Shown in pieces: positions 8,558 to 17,883 of a stretch of 64,000 nt of DNA. Within the stretch, counting starts at the first letter, position 1. Each line of letters opens with the position of its first letter. The notes beneath the pieces were generated by a model, which saw nothing but the letters and a program-made list of their open reading frames with translations, made no database searches and was not told where the DNA came from. Source of the DNA: Actinomycetota bacterium (GTDB taxonomy: Bacteria > Actinomycetota > Coriobacteriia > Anaerosomatales > Anaerosomataceae); the NCBI GenBank assembly GCA_004348925.1, contig RCMX01000006.1, positions 355,930 to 419,929 of the forward strand, written 5' to 3'. The position numbers were made by a program, and so were the translations under genes.

Positions 8558-8905
8558 CTAGATACTCCGCACCCGCTCAACGGTCGCCGTAACGTCGATG
8601 CCGCCTGTGCACACCAGACCGCCATCCACGATGACGTACGGCAGCGCCGCACCGTCGATGAGCGCATCGAGTGCGGCATGACGCGCGTCGCCCTGCACGC
8701 CGTAGATGTCGGTCGAGATGATGGTGACCGGCCGCTCGTTGGCGGACTCCAGCGCACTCTCCAGAACCTGGAGAGTATCCTGCGGCTTGATCTCGCAACA
8801 CGCGTTCTCGGGCTCGGTGCCGAGAACCGTAGCGATGTCGTCGCCGCAGCTATCGCCGCTTCAACCGCACGGCTCATCGACTACGTACACGATAATCTCA
8901 TCCAT
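8558..8905 (-). CDS. Candidate selenoprotein: thioredoxin/ArsD-sized protein with in-frame TGA at codon 15
   Basis: An ATG with AAGGAG about 5 bases upstream opens a frame of 116 codons ending in TAG. Codon 15 (8861-8863) is TGA and the frame continues unbroken for 100 more codons. The residues around it read DEPCG-[TGA]-SGDSCGDD, i.e. Cys13, the TGA and Cys20 in a redox-like setting. Further on are NACCEI and a C-terminal LPYVIVDGGLVCTGG, reminiscent of the end of thioredoxin-like or ArsD-like folds. No ATG, GTG or TTG follows the TGA in frame until well into the protein, so a restart would lose the fold. The gene lies inside an otherwise intact arsenic operon. Selenocysteine insertion is the simplest reading; a nonsense mutation or sequencing error is the alternative. 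Confidence 0.7.
8832..8863 (-). promoter_or_regulatory. Possible bacterial SECIS-like hairpin after the in-frame TGA
   Basis: Directly after the TGA, the transcript can pair GCGAU (8856-8852) with AUCGC (8836-8832) around a G-rich loop of 15 bases. An outer helix GAGCCGU / ACGGUUC can enclose the TGA. The distance from the UGA to the loop is in the range known for bacterial SECIS elements. No energy calculation was possible and GC-rich DNA readily gives such stems, so this is only supporting evidence. Confidence 0.35.
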
Positions 8906-8938
8906 GGTGTCTCCTTGTCGTTCGCTTCCGAGGCCCGC

Positions 8939-9907
8939 CTAGTGCAGCACCGCGTTGAACAGGTAGCCGACCGCCACGATCCCGATCGAGTTGATCCCGA
9001 AGTACACCCCGATGAGCTTCGGCTTGAGCACTTTGCGAAGGATGATCGCCTCGGGAAGCGACAAACCGACGACCGCCATCATGAAGGCGAGCACCGTGCC
9101 CATCGCCATTCCCTTCTCGGTGAGCACGCTCACGAGCGGGATGACGCCGGCAGCGTTGCTGTACAGCGGCACGCCGACGAGCACCGCAAGCGGCACCGCG
9201 AAGGGGTTGTCCGGACCGGCGTACTGCACGAGGAAGTCGTCGGGGATGTAGCCGTGCATGACCGCGCCGATGCCGATGCCGACGACAACATACGGCCACA
9301 CCTTGCCGACGATCTCGGCAACGTAGCCGCGTGCGTAGGCAAACCGCTCCGGCCAGCTTTGCTCGGGCAACTCGGCCGCGTCGCCCATGCGAATCTGGTA
9401 GACGTACTCCTCGACCCAGCTTTCGAGACCGAGCTTGCCGATGATGATGCCGCTCGTGATCGCGATGAAGAGTCCCGACACCACGTAGAGCGCCGCAATC
9501 TTCCAGCCGAAGAGCCCGAAGAGCAGGATGATCGCGACCTCGTTGACCATCGGGCTTGCCACAAGGAACGAGAACGTGACGCCAAGCGGCACGCCGCTCT
9601 CGACAAAGCCGATGAACAGCGGCACCGCCGAGCAGGAACAGAACGGCGTCACAATCCCGAGTAGCGCCGCTGAGACGTTGCCGGCGTAGAGGCGTGAATG
9701 CGAGAGCATCGTGCGCGTGCGCTCGGGCGGAAAGAACGACCGGATGATCGCCACGACGAAGATGACGACCGCCAGGAGCAACAGTACCTTCGGCACGTCG
9801 TACAAGAAGAAGTCGAGCGCCGGGCCTGCCTTGCCCTCGGGCGAGAGTCCGACGAGGTCGTAGGTGATCCAGTCGGCCAGCCACTGCAGCGGCGCGAAGA
9901 CATCCAT
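8939..9907 (-). CDS. ArsP-type permease (DUF318 / PF03773)
   Basis: A 322-residue membrane protein with about eight to nine helices. The family signature is TPFCSCSAVPLFIGFVESG near residue 85, a Cys-rich segment that in ArsP is linked to export of trivalent organoarsenicals. VASPMVNEVAIILLFGLFG and GVPLYSNAAGVIPLVSVL follow. Related permeases are common next to ArsR and a small CxxC thioredoxin, exactly as here. The substrate could be methylated arsenicals (an arsM gene lies 52 kb away) or another thiophilic compound; the sequence does not decide. Confidence 0.88.
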   Translation of the reverse strand: MDVFAPLQWLADWITYDLVGLSPEGKAGPALDFFLYDVPKVLLLLAVVIFVVAIIRSFFPPERTRTMLSHSRLYAGNVSAALLGIVTPFCSCSAVPLFIGFVESGVPLGVTFSFLVASPMVNEVAIILLFGLFGWKIAALYVVSGLFIAITSGIIIGKLGLESWVEEYVYQIRMGDAAELPEQSWPERFAYARGYVAEIVGKVWPYVVVGIGIGAVMHGYIPDDFLVQYAGPDNPFAVPLAVLVGVPLYSNAAGVIPLVSVLTEKGMAMGTVLAFMMAVVGLSLPEAIILRKVLKPKLIGVYFGINSIGIVAVGYLFNAVLH

Positions 9908-9910
9908 CTG

Positions 9911-10150
9911 CTAGCGCGCCTCGGCGATGAGTCGCTTGACCTGGTCGTACGCGGGCACGCGACCCGAGAGCTTCACCACGTCGTCGATCACAAGACCCGG
10001 CGTCGAGATGATGCCGAACGCCATGATCTCGGGATACCCGGTGACCTTCTCGACCGTGGCATCGATGCCGAGCTCCCCGACCGCCTTGCGGGCGAGCTCC
10101 TCAAGCTTGCGGCAGTTGGCGCACCCCGAACCCAGGATCTTGATGAGCAT
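9911..10150 (-). CDS. Small CxxC thioredoxin-like protein
   Basis: A 79-residue thioredoxin/glutaredoxin-fold protein of the redox-active disulfide type. The active site is Cys10-Ala-Asn-Cys13 in LGSGCANCRKLEELARKAV, and the cis-Pro region is STPGLVIDD. This start was chosen because GGAAAGG lies 6 bases upstream and the fold begins here. The gene is coupled by a few bases to the permease. It probably supplies or exchanges thiols for the neighbouring arsenic-handling proteins (inference from context). Confidence 0.9.
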   Translation of the reverse strand: MLIKILGSGCANCRKLEELARKAVGELGIDATVEKVTGYPEIMAFGIISTPGLVIDDVVKLSGRVPAYDQVKRLIAEAR

Positions 10151-10181
10151 GGCCGACCTTTCCAGTGGAAGGAGATGCGAG

Positions 10182-10514
10182 CTACAGCGCACCGAGTTCC
10201 GCAGCGACAGCCGCCAGCGCACCACGCTCTACGGTGTAGTACACCCACGTGCCGTCCTTTCTGGCCGAGACGAGCCCTGCTTCGCGCAGGATCGCCATGT
10301 GGTGCGACACCGTCGAGGGCACCAGGCCAAGATGCTCGGAGAGCTTGCAAGCGCAGACTTCGTCCTGCGCGCAGCAGGTCTTGCCGTGCTCGGCCGCGCA
10401 GGAGGCAAGGAAGCGGAGGATCTCCCGGCGCTGTGCCGAGGCGAGCGCTTTGAGCGCAGCATCAAGCGATGCTTCGTCCAGAGCGGCGAATCCATCTGCT
10501 CCCGGGACAGCCAT
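10182..10514 (-). CDS. arsR: ArsR-family metalloregulator
   Basis: A 110-residue winged-helix repressor that should leave DNA when it binds As(III) or a similar ion. The recognition helix region is HLGLVPSTVSHHMAILREAG (about 61-80). Candidate metal-binding cysteines are Cys47-Cys48, Cys54 and Cys56 just before it (TCCAQDEVCACKL), matching the position of the arsenic site in ArsR but with extra Cys. An in-frame upstream extension of 24 codons would cover the operator and was rejected. It heads the arsenic operon and probably autoregulates through the dyad at 10529-10544. Confidence 0.93.
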   Translation of the reverse strand: MAVPGADGFAALDEASLDAALKALASAQRREILRFLASCAAEHGKTCCAQDEVCACKLSEHLGLVPSTVSHHMAILREAGLVSARKDGTWVYYTVERGALAAVAAELGAL

Positions 10515-10528
10515 GCGACACCCCTTAG

Positions 10529-10544
10529 TTCGATACTCATCGAA
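10529..10544. promoter_or_regulatory. ArsR operator candidate
   Basis: A perfect dyad TTCGAT-ACTC-ATCGAA lies 15 bases upstream of the arsR start. The half-site resembles ATCGA-containing operators known for ArsR/SmtB repressors. Its position would block transcription of the whole arsenic operon. Confidence 0.65.
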
Positions 10545-10576
10545 GTCTAGTGGCGGGCGTCTCGGAATGCAAGAAA

Positions 10577-10604
10577 GGGGCCGCACCCTGATGGATGCGG
10601 CCCC
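10577..10604 (-). terminator. Terminator of the beta-helix CWB2 gene
   Basis: Inverted repeat GGGGCCGCA / TGCGGCCCC with a 10-base loop. On the minus strand it is followed by CTTTCTT. It lies 24 bases past the stop codon of the surface protein. Confidence 0.8.
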
Positions 10605-10627
10605 CGTGGAGCTGAGTTCGATCAGGC

Positions 10628-13240
10628 CTACCTGCGCCGTGCGGCATCCAGCCGTGCGGCAACGGCATCGTCGATCGCCGCTCCGCTGCCGAAGATCTGC
10701 AATGCGGAGATCTCGGGTGCATAGTCGCTGATGGCGTCAAGCGCTGCCTGCGCTGCCGAGCGCCGCGGCGTCAGTAGCAGCACGCCGCCGGATGAGCCAA
10801 GGCCGGCACCGGCGCAAAGCGCGTCGGCGAAGTCCTCGCCGGTCGCCACGCCGGTGACACCGAACCCTGCAAGGCCCTGATCATCGGCCCAGTACGCGAC
10901 CTCCGCAGCGGTGTCGTAGCGGTCCATGCCGCTGATGCGCTCGAAAGTCGGCGCGGCCTGCGCCGCGATCTCACCCTGGACGCCGGTCGAGACCGCAGCG
11001 CCTCCGCCGACGATGACGCCGCGGGTCGCGCTCGTGAGCCCGAGCAGATAGTCGACCGTGTAGCGCGGAAGCTCTTCCGGCCGCACGAGGAGGATCGGCG
11101 CGCTGTGCGCCCATGCGACTGGCGAGACGGCCAGCGCGTCTGGGTAGGTGTCGCCACGCGCGACGAACACGAGCGCGGGGTCCACGCCGGTGACGGAGAC
11201 GATCTCATCGGCAATCAGCGCCGCGGTCTGGTAGCGGTCGGATCCTCCGATGCGCTGGACCTCGATGTCGCCGAGCGCCTCGACCTGAGCCACCACCGTG
11301 TCGGAGACCGCTCGCCGGTCGCCACACACGACTACGTGACCGACTCCAAGGCGCAGAAGCTCCGCTGCGACCGCCGCCGGGAGTGCGCGAGGCTGCGTGA
11401 GCAGGATCGGTGCGTCGTAGGCACCTGCAAGACCGGCCGCTGCAAGGCCATCGGCGAAGATCCGCCCGGTCGCCAGGACGGCGGTGTCGGCCGATGCGAA
11501 ATGATCCTGCGAGACCGCCACGCCCGTCTCGTAGCGATCGGCGCCCTCAAGACGGCCGTCCGTGACGCCGCCGAACTCATACGCACCCATGTCCCACTCG
11601 GCGGTTCCGCTTGCGTCGCCGTCAAGCGGACGATGTGTGCCGTCGATGTCGGCGCCGGGCGCGAGTTCGAAGTCGAGACCCGTATCGATACACGGCGAAC
11701 CGGCTGCGAGCGAGTAGTCGCCAGATTCGGGGTCGGCGAACATCGGATCCTCGGAGAACACGTCCTCACTCGATGCATTGGGGACGAGCGGGTCGGTTGA
11801 GTAAAGGTCCGAGGATGACACTTCGGCGCCGTACACCGAACCCATCGCCGCAAACTCGTCCCACACGATCGAGTTGGTCACGCGAACGCCACCCGCAGGC
11901 GGGGCCGACGCACCCGACATCGACGTTGAGTAGATCGAGAACGCATCGGTCGTGTTGTCGGCGATCGTCGTGTTGATGATGTCGGCGTCCGAATCGAAGA
12001 ACAGGAGCACACCCTGCTCCGCCTGCTGACCTGCGTTCGCATTGTTGTTGGTGATCAGGCAGTTGGTGACCCGTGCGGGCAGAGACTGCACGGCGATCGG
12101 CGCTCCTTCATTGCCGTCAAAGGTGGAGCCTTCAACGGTGAGCGAGGTCGCAGGCATCTGCACCGTGGGAGCAAGTTCGCCCAACGCATCCGCAGCGACA
12201 CTGCTCAAGTAGCCGTCGATGTTCGCGACGACACCCGCCATCGTGGTGTCGCCCTCAAACCAACTACCTTCGACCGTCATCGACGCATCGAGGCCCATGA
12301 GGCTACTGCCGATAATCGCCGAGTTCTCCCAGAAGGCGCTGTCGGTCACGGTCACGCCACTGGCGACGGCGAGAACCGCGCCGCCGAAGGGAAGACCCAT
12401 ACCGGTAGGGACGATACCGGAACCGTCGAAGACGGCCCCCGATTGCGGTGTGAGGGTCCGGGCTATCGTGTTCTCGTAGAACGAAGATTCCGAGATGCCG
12501 ATCTCGGAACCCTCCAGTCCGATGGCGCCGGCCACGTCGACTGCGCTGTTCCCGCCGAACGTGCAGCCGACGATCTCAAGCGAGGAGCCCCCGGCATAGA
12601 TAGCGCCGCATGAGTAGCACCCCGAGATATCCTGCGGAGTGAGCCCCGTGGGAGCCACGTTAAAGGCCGATTCGCCGTTCCCGGTGAACTCGCAATCGGT
12701 AAGGGTGACCGTGGAGGCATCCGCGTAGATGGCACCGCCGATTTCGGCGAAGTTCTCGGTAAGCACGCAATCCGTCATCGCTAGAGTGCCGAGACCAACC
12801 ATAACCGCGCCACCGTTCATGGCGAAACCATGCGTCAAGGTCAGGCCGGAGATGTGCACTTCGGTGCCATCCATCATCCGGACGATGCCATCATTCCAAT
12901 CGGCATCGATGATGCATTCGTAGGGGTCGCTGCCCTGGAGGGTGATCTTGGAGGATGAGATCGGCAGCGGGAACGTCTCGCCCGTCTCGGATGCGCTGTA
13001 CGTGCCGGGTGCGATGTCGATCGTGTCGCCATAGCCGGCATCGCCGAGAGCGTGTGTGATGCTCATGTACGGGTTGCCGACCGTGCCATCGCCGCCCACG
13101 TCGTCGCCGCTTGCGGCATCGACGTAGATGGTCACGGGCGTGTGCGGAATCGCCGAGACCGGAAGTACCGGTACGAACGTCGCGATCAAAGCGAGGACCA
13201 TGATCGTCGGTAATAGTCGCCGGTGCATCAAGACGCGCAT
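10628..13240 (-). CDS. Secreted surface protein: parallel beta-helix domain plus three cell-wall-binding repeat 2 modules
   Basis: An 870-residue exported protein. Residues 1-30 are a signal peptide (MRVLMHRRLLPTIMVLALIA, cleavage near VSA). Residues about 35-590 are a right-handed beta-helix of the DUF1565/pectate-lyase-like type, opening with TIYVDAASGDDVGGDGTVGN and PYMSITHAL. It ends with the DTGLD...DIDG...PLDGD...WDMGAYEF motif typical of choice-of-anchor/polymorphic surface proteins. Residues about 590-870 are three CWB2 (PF04122) repeats, each with the RYETGVAVS / RYQTAALIA / RYDTAAEVA motif. The start has a strong AAGGGGGG site; a 35-codon longer reading lacks a signal peptide. Likely anchored to the cell wall; substrate unknown. 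Confidence 0.9.
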   Translation of the reverse strand: MRVLMHRRLLPTIMVLALIATFVPVLPVSAIPHTPVTIYVDAASGDDVGGDGTVGNPYMSITHALGDAGYGDTIDIAPGTYSASETGETFPLPISSSKITLQGSDPYECIIDADWNDGIVRMMDGTEVHISGLTLTHGFAMNGGAVMVGLGTLAMTDCVLTENFAEIGGAIYADASTVTLTDCEFTGNGESAFNVAPTGLTPQDISGCYSCGAIYAGGSSLEIVGCTFGGNSAVDVAGAIGLEGSEIGISESSFYENTIARTLTPQSGAVFDGSGIVPTGMGLPFGGAVLAVASGVTVTDSAFWENSAIIGSSLMGLDASMTVEGSWFEGDTTMAGVVANIDGYLSSVAADALGELAPTVQMPATSLTVEGSTFDGNEGAPIAVQSLPARVTNCLITNNNANAGQQAEQGVLLFFDSDADIINTTIADNTTDAFSIYSTSMSGASAPPAGGVRVTNSIVWDEFAAMGSVYGAEVSSSDLYSTDPLVPNASSEDVFSEDPMFADPESGDYSLAAGSPCIDTGLDFELAPGADIDGTHRPLDGDASGTAEWDMGAYEFGGVTDGRLEGADRYETGVAVSQDHFASADTAVLATGRIFADGLAAAGLAGAYDAPILLTQPRALPAAVAAELLRLGVGHVVVCGDRRAVSDTVVAQVEALGDIEVQRIGGSDRYQTAALIADEIVSVTGVDPALVFVARGDTYPDALAVSPVAWAHSAPILLVRPEELPRYTVDYLLGLTSATRGVIVGGGAAVSTGVQGEIAAQAAPTFERISGMDRYDTAAEVAYWADDQGLAGFGVTGVATGEDFADALCAGAGLGSSGGVLLLTPRRSAAQAALDAISDYAPEISALQIFGSGAAIDDAVAARLDAARRR

Positions 13241-13402
13241 CGCGACCCCCCTTTCGCATGCTGCGTGTGTCGGCACTCCCCCATGAAGAGCCTTAACACA
13301 TGACAAGTCCTCCCAAGCATACCTGCGGCAGTGTGCGATTGCCATACGGTGTGGGAGACAAGCCGAAGGCCGCGCCCGACGTCCAACACGATCCGAGAAC
13401 GA

Positions 13403-13435
13403 ACGAGGGCGGCACCGAAAGGGTGCCGCCCTCGT
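13403..13435 (-). terminator. Strong hairpin terminator after the lipoprotein gene
   Basis: A perfect 14-base stem ACGAGGGCGGCACC / GGTGCCGCCCTCGT with a 5-base loop, 22 bases beyond the lipoprotein stop on the minus strand. Confidence 0.8.
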
Positions 13436-13457
13436 GAAACAGTCCTACGCCGTATCG

Positions 13458-14291
13458 CTACTTCACGACAACAGCCGTAGCCACCTCTTCACCATCGACG
13501 AAGAAGGGCTGGTCGGGACTGCCTACCTTGTCCTCCATGTCGAACTCGAACTGACCGGCGGCTCCACGGTCAGCGTGCACCGCGACGAACAGCTTCTCAG
13601 TGAGCGGGATCGAGGAGTCGAGCTCTACCGCTACGCCGAGCGACTCGCCTGCCGGAATCTGAAGGAGACCGACGCGCTTGCCGGGCATACCGTTTTCATC
13701 GAGATGCACGACGATCCAGGCACCCGTAGGGGCAAGGGCACGATCGATCTTGAGGGTCGTGGTGGTGCCGGGCTGGTCTGCTACCTCGATCGCAGCCGTG
13801 CCCGCATCGGCCTTCACGCCGAACTCACGAACCGCGATGACCTTTGCGAGCTCCTTGCTGTCCACGAAGAACGGACGGTCGGGAGTCGTCTCCTTCGCGT
13901 CCATATCGAAGTCGAACTCGCCTTTGACGCCACGGTCGGCGTGGAGCGCCACGATCACGTTCGGCGTGGTGACACCCTCGAGCGGGATCTCAACATCGGT
14001 GCTCTCACCCTTGGGGACAGCGATAAGGCCCACGCGCTCTCCGGGCATCCCGTCCACCTCAAGGTGCACGACGAGCCATGAGTCTTCAGGCGCCAGAACG
14101 CGGTCGACCACGAGTGCGTCAACGCCGGGCTGTGACTCGGAGACTTCGATCAGCGCATCGTCGCCCGAGGCAACGTAGCCCCAGACGCCCATCGCTTCCT
14201 CTTCGGCCTTATCGCCGGTGGAGCAACCCGCCAGGCCAAGCACGGCTACGGCAAGCACCGCGACAAGGGCGGCCATGATGATCTTCTTCAT
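13458..14291 (-). CDS. Lipoprotein with two DUF7282-like repeats
   Basis: A 277-residue exported lipoprotein: the lipobox LAGC puts the lipidated residue at Cys23. Two homologous beta-sandwich-like repeats follow (about 46-146 and 165-277). Each contains a version of VDRVLAPEDSWLVVHL, then GMPGERVGL, then VALHADRG and a final DFDMD...PFFVDG. This pattern matches the DUF7282 repeat family as I know it. It is 60 bases downstream of copA on the same strand, so it may be transcribed with the copper cluster, although no metal-binding residues stand out. Confidence 0.82.
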   Translation of the reverse strand: MKKIIMAALVAVLAVAVLGLAGCSTGDKAEEEAMGVWGYVASGDDALIEVSESQPGVDALVVDRVLAPEDSWLVVHLEVDGMPGERVGLIAVPKGESTDVEIPLEGVTTPNVIVALHADRGVKGEFDFDMDAKETTPDRPFFVDSKELAKVIAVREFGVKADAGTAAIEVADQPGTTTTLKIDRALAPTGAWIVVHLDENGMPGKRVGLLQIPAGESLGVAVELDSSIPLTEKLFVAVHADRGAAGQFEFDMEDKVGSPDQPFFVDGEEVATAVVVK

Positions 14292-14350
14292 GTGAGTATG
14301 CCTTTCATGGTGTGCGCGGGCGGCCAGCGCCGCCCGCTGGATGTGTGTTC

Positions 14351-17263
14351 CTAGGTAGCCTTCGACATGCTCGGCTTGAAGCGCCGCAGCATGAGAGAAC
14401 TCGTGACGACGCTCACCGACGAGAGCGCCATAGCCGCACCGGCCAGTTCCGGGCGGAGCAGGCCGAGAGCCGCCACAGGAATGCCAAGCGTGTTGTAGCC
14501 AAGCGCCCAGAAGAAGTTCATCTTGATCTTCTTCATCGTCGCGCGTGAGAGCTCGATGGCTGTGACGACGTCGCGCAGGTCGTTCTTCATGAGCACGATG
14601 CCGCCGGTCTCCATGGCCACATCAGTGCCCGCGCCCATGGCGATGCCTACATCAGCCTGTGCCAGCGCCGGCGTGTCGTTGATGCCGTCGCCGACCATCG
14701 CAACAGTCAGGCCCCTGGCCTGGAGCTTGGCGACTTCCTCGGCCTTGTGCTCCGGGAGCACCTCGGCAAGGACGTGGTCGGGAGCGATGCCGGCCTGGGC
14801 GGCGATAGCCTCGGCCGTACGGCGGTTGTCCCCGGTGATCATGAAGACCTCGACGCCCATCTTGGTGAGCCGCTCGACAGCCTCCCGGGAGTTCTCCTTG
14901 AGCGTATCGGCCACGGCGATCATGCCGGCGAGCTTGTCGCCGCCGACACCCACGAGCATGACGGTCTTACCCTCGCTCTCCAGTTCGCTGATGCGATCCT
15001 CGAAGCGCGAGATGTCGATGCCGTCACGCGCCATGAGCTTGCGGTTGCCGAACGTCACGCGCATGCCGCCGACCGTGCCTTCGACTCCGTGGCCAGGCAC
15101 TGCCGAGAAGCCTTCGACCTCGGGAAGCTCGACGCCGGTCGCCTTCGCGTGCGCAACGATCGCCTCGGCAAGGGGGTGCTCCGACTTGCGCTCAAGCGCC
15201 GCTGCGAGCATGAAGACGCGTGCCGTGTCGTGGCCGTCGGCAAGCTCGACCTCGGTGACCACGGGCTTGCCGTGGGTGAGCGTGCCGGTCTTGTCGAAGA
15301 CGATGGCCGAGATCTTGTACGCGGTCTCGAGCGCCTCGCCATTCTTGATGAGGATGCCGTTCTCGGCACCCTTGCCGGTACCGACCATGATCGCAGTCGG
15401 GGTGGCAAGACCGAGCGCACACGGGCAGGCGACGACCACGACGGCCGTACCCGCGAGCAGCGCCTTAACGAACGGGGTCGCAGCCGCGTAGAAGGAAGCA
15501 TCTACGAAGTTCGGCACCGCGAACAACCACACAAGGAACGTCGCGATCGCGGCGGCGATGACCGCCGGCACGAAGACGGCACTGATGCGGTCGGCGAAGC
15601 GCTGGACCGGTGCTTTCGAGCCCTGGGCGTCTTCGACGAGCTTCACGATCTGTGCGAGCGCGGTGTCCGAACCGACCTTGGTTGCCCGGAACCTGAACGA
15701 GCCGAGCTTGTTCATGGTGGCGCCGATGACCGTATCACCCGAGTTCTTCTCGACCGGTATTGACTCGCCGGTGAGCATGGATTCGTCCACCGCCGAACGG
15801 CCCTCGATCACGACACCGTCGACCGGAACCTTCTCGCCTGGGCGGACGACCACGACATCGCCGACGATGACCTGCTCGACCGGGACGTCGATCTCTTCGC
15901 CACCACGGACGACCCGGGCCGTCTTCGCCGCGAGTCCCATGAGTTTCTTGATGGCGTCGGACGTCTTGCCCTTGGCCCGCGCCTCAAGCAACTTGCCGAG
16001 GATGACGAACGTGATGAGCAGCGCCGCCGTCTCGAAGAAGATCGGCTCGGCCGCCAACGACGGCACGAACGTCGACGCGATCGAGTAGAAGTACGCCGCG
16101 CTGGTACCGATCGCTATGAGGGTGTCCATGTTGCCGGTGCGCCGCTTGAGCGCGTGGAAGAAGCCCCGGTAGAACTGGCCGCCGGCGATGAACTGGACCG
16201 GGGTGGCCAGAGCAAAACTGATGTACTTGAGAACCATCGCAGGATCCCACGCGCCGCCGAACGTACCGGCAAGCCACGTGGCCACGGCGACGGGAACGGT
16301 ATCCATGACCGCAGGGATCATGAGTGCCAGCAGCGGCAGAGAGAGCGAAAGCGACATCACGAACAGCCGCTGCTCGCGACGCGTGTGCTTCTGCTGTGCG
16401 ATGCGCTGCACATCTTCGGCAGGCTCACCGGTTGTCGCGGCATCCACCTTGAGGACGGCGTCGTAGCCAGCGTTCTTCACGGCCGCGATGAGCTCGTCCA
16501 CTCCGATGGTGGCCGGGTCGAACGCGACGGTTGCCGTCTCGGCAGCGAGGTTGACTGTGGCGCTTGTCACGCCGGAGACCTTCGCGAGCGTCTTCTCGAT
16601 GACCATCGCGCACGAAGAGCACGTCATGCCGATGAGACCGAGCGTCACGGTTCCCGCCGAGGTCGGCGCAGCGGCGAGCGCAATCGCATGGTAGCCGGCG
16701 TCCTCCACCGCAGACGCGATGGCATCGGTCGCCACCACAGCGGGGTCGTGCTCCACTACCAGCTTCTCGGTCGCCAGGTTCACTGTGGCCGAGACGACCC
16801 CGTCCATACGTCCGACGACCTTCTCGATCACGGCGACGCACGAAGCGCACGTCATGCCGGTGACGCCGAACGTCGAGACGTGGGCGGCAGCGCCGGCATA
16901 CGCAGGCGTGGCGGCCACAGGAGGAACAGCGTCGTCCGGGATCACCGGGCATGCTCCGGTCTCGCACGCAGCCTCGCTTGCAGGCGCAAGGTCTTCGGGG
17001 AGCGGAATATCCTCGGGCGCCTCGGTGAAAGCGCCACCATCGACCGGCGAGAAGCCGGCAGCAGCAACCGCGGCAGCAACCGCTGCGGCGTCTACCGAGT
17101 CGGGTTCAGCCGCGAAGTCGACGGTGCCCGCAGCGGCATCGGCACGAACCGCGACGACGCCGGGTACCTTCATCAGTTCGTTCTGTACCGTCATCTCGCA
17201 CGAGTGGCAGTGCATGCCCTCGGCGGCGATGCGGTACGTCTTCGTGGTAGTCGTTGTTGTCAT
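14351..17263 (-). CDS. copA: Copper-exporting P1B-type ATPase with three heavy-metal-associated domains
   Basis: CopA pumps Cu(I) out of the cytoplasm at the expense of ATP. The 970-residue protein has three N-terminal HMA domains, with CxxC sites in GMHCHSC (16-22), GMTCASC (136-142) and GMTCSSC (212-218). The transmembrane core carries [15 protein letters not shown] (CPC site), the phosphorylation motif [23 protein letters not shown], and [21 protein letters not shown] linker between HMA1 and HMA2 has two additional cysteines ([11 protein letters not shown]). The ATG has GGAGAAGC upstream; a 46-codon extension would run through the putative CsoR site and was rejected. The cupredoxin genes upstream suggest a copper-handling operon. 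Confidence 0.96.
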   Translation of the reverse strand: MTTTTTTKTYRIAAEGMHCHSCEMTVQNELMKVPGVVAVRADAAAGTVDFAAEPDSVDAAAVAAAVAAAGFSPVDGGAFTEAPEDIPLPEDLAPASEAACETGACPVIPDDAVPPVAATPAYAGAAAHVSTFGVTGMTCASCVAVIEKVVGRMDGVVSATVNLATEKLVVEHDPAVVATDAIASAVEDAGYHAIALAAAPTSAGTVTLGLIGMTCSSCAMVIEKTLAKVSGVTSATVNLAAETATVAFDPATIGVDELIAAVKNAGYDAVLKVDAATTGEPAEDVQRIAQQKHTRREQRLFVMSLSLSLPLLALMIPAVMDTVPVAVATWLAGTFGGAWDPAMVLKYISFALATPVQFIAGGQFYRGFFHALKRRTGNMDTLIAIGTSAAYFYSIASTFVPSLAAEPIFFETAALLITFVILGKLLEARAKGKTSDAIKKLMGLAAKTARVVRGGEEIDVPVEQVIVGDVVVVRPGEKVPVDGVVIEGRSAVDESMLTGESIPVEKNSGDTVIGATMNKLGSFRFRATKVGSDTALAQIVKLVEDAQGSKAPVQRFADRISAVFVPAVIAAAIATFLVWLFAVPNFVDASFYAAATPFVKALLAGTAVVVVACPCALGLATPTAIMVGTGKGAENGILIKNGEALETAYKISAIVFDKTGTLTHGKPVVTEVELADGHDTARVFMLAAALERKSEHPLAEAIVAHAKATGVELPEVEGFSAVPGHGVEGTVGGMRVTFGNRKLMARDGIDISRFEDRISELESEGKTVMLVGVGGDKLAGMIAVADTLKENSREAVERLTKMGVEVFMITGDNRRTAEAIAAQAGIAPDHVLAEVLPEHKAEEVAKLQARGLTVAMVGDGINDTPALAQADVGIAMGAGTDVAMETGGIVLMKNDLRDVVTAIELSRATMKKIKMNFFWALGYNTLGIPVAALGLLRPELAGAAMALSSVSVVTSSLMLRRFKPSMSKAT

Positions 17264-17292
17264 GTTGCTTCTCCATCGTGTGTATACGTATG

Positions 17293-17306
17293 TACCCCAC
17301 AGGGTA
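17293..17306. promoter_or_regulatory. CsoR-like copper operator candidate upstream of copA
   Basis: The dyad TACCC-CACA-GGGTA sits 30 bases before the copA ATG, between copA and the cupredoxin gene. It resembles the TACCC...GGGTA core known for CsoR operators. No csoR gene is present in the window. Confidence 0.5.
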
Positions 17307-17333
17307 TATCGGTCCGCACTGGTACGCGATCGT

Positions 17334-17849
17334 CTACTCGACCACGATGCTGCCGAAGACCATCTCCATACCGCAGCTGAAGCTGTAGGTGCCGGCATCA
17401 AGCGCGGGAAGCTTCACCGTCACCGGTCCGCCGGTGAGGTCCTGGTAGAAGCCGAGATCCTTGGACAGCACCTCGGCGGTGCAACCCGAGCTCTGACCGA
17501 AGGTGATCTCGGTAGGAATGCCTGCCTTGAGCTTGATCACGTTCGGGTCATATGAGCCAGTGGAGAGGTCAACGGAGATCTTCTGCACGTCGCCTTCTAC
17601 CGTCGCTGCACCCTCGATCGGCGTGCTGGATCCGGAGCCACAGCATGCGCACGCCGAGCCAGAACCGGCACCGGCCGTGCCGTTGAGGGCCGGCGTTGCA
17701 GCCAGAATGCCCGCGGTGCCCACGTCAACCGTGGTCTTGCCTGCCTTCGCAACCGCAAGGCTGTACGAGCCGAGGAACGCGGCGAGGATGATCGCCGTGA
17801 CGATGATGTAGCGGGCGGGACTGCCGTTCTTGGTCTTCTTCTCGGTCAT
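17334..17849 (-). CDS. Membrane-anchored cupredoxin-domain protein
   Basis: A 171-residue protein with one N-terminal transmembrane anchor (about residues 14-36). A Gly/Ser-rich linker carries the cysteine cluster ACACC, and a C-terminal cupredoxin-like beta-sandwich runs from about residue 85 to 171. In the latter, SSGC and FSCGMEM supply the Cys/Met ligands expected of a copper site. A typical EfeO/azurin-like protein would also use His, which is absent here, so the metal site is Cys/Met-based. Same strand as and directly before copA. It probably binds copper outside the membrane (inference). Confidence 0.8.
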   Translation of the reverse strand: MTEKKTKNGSPARYIIVTAIILAAFLGSYSLAVAKAGKTTVDVGTAGILAATPALNGTAGAGSGSACACCGSGSSTPIEGAATVEGDVQKISVDLSTGSYDPNVIKLKAGIPTEITFGQSSGCTAEVLSKDLGFYQDLTGGPVTVKLPALDAGTYSFSCGMEMVFGSIVVE

Positions 17850-17883
17850 TGTCTTCTCCTTATGAGCTGTATGGGTGTGCGGA

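Noticed and set aside
8494-8877. Open frames in other phases across the selenoprotein candidate
   Set aside because: They are Arg/Ser-rich without a ribosome site at their starts, whereas the TGA-containing frame has a strong site, Cys motifs and a plausible fold.
14351-17401. Longer copA start 46 codons upstream
   Set aside because: The extension has Ser/Arg-rich noncoding-like composition and would cover the CsoR-type dyad; GGAGAAGC lies before the inner ATG.
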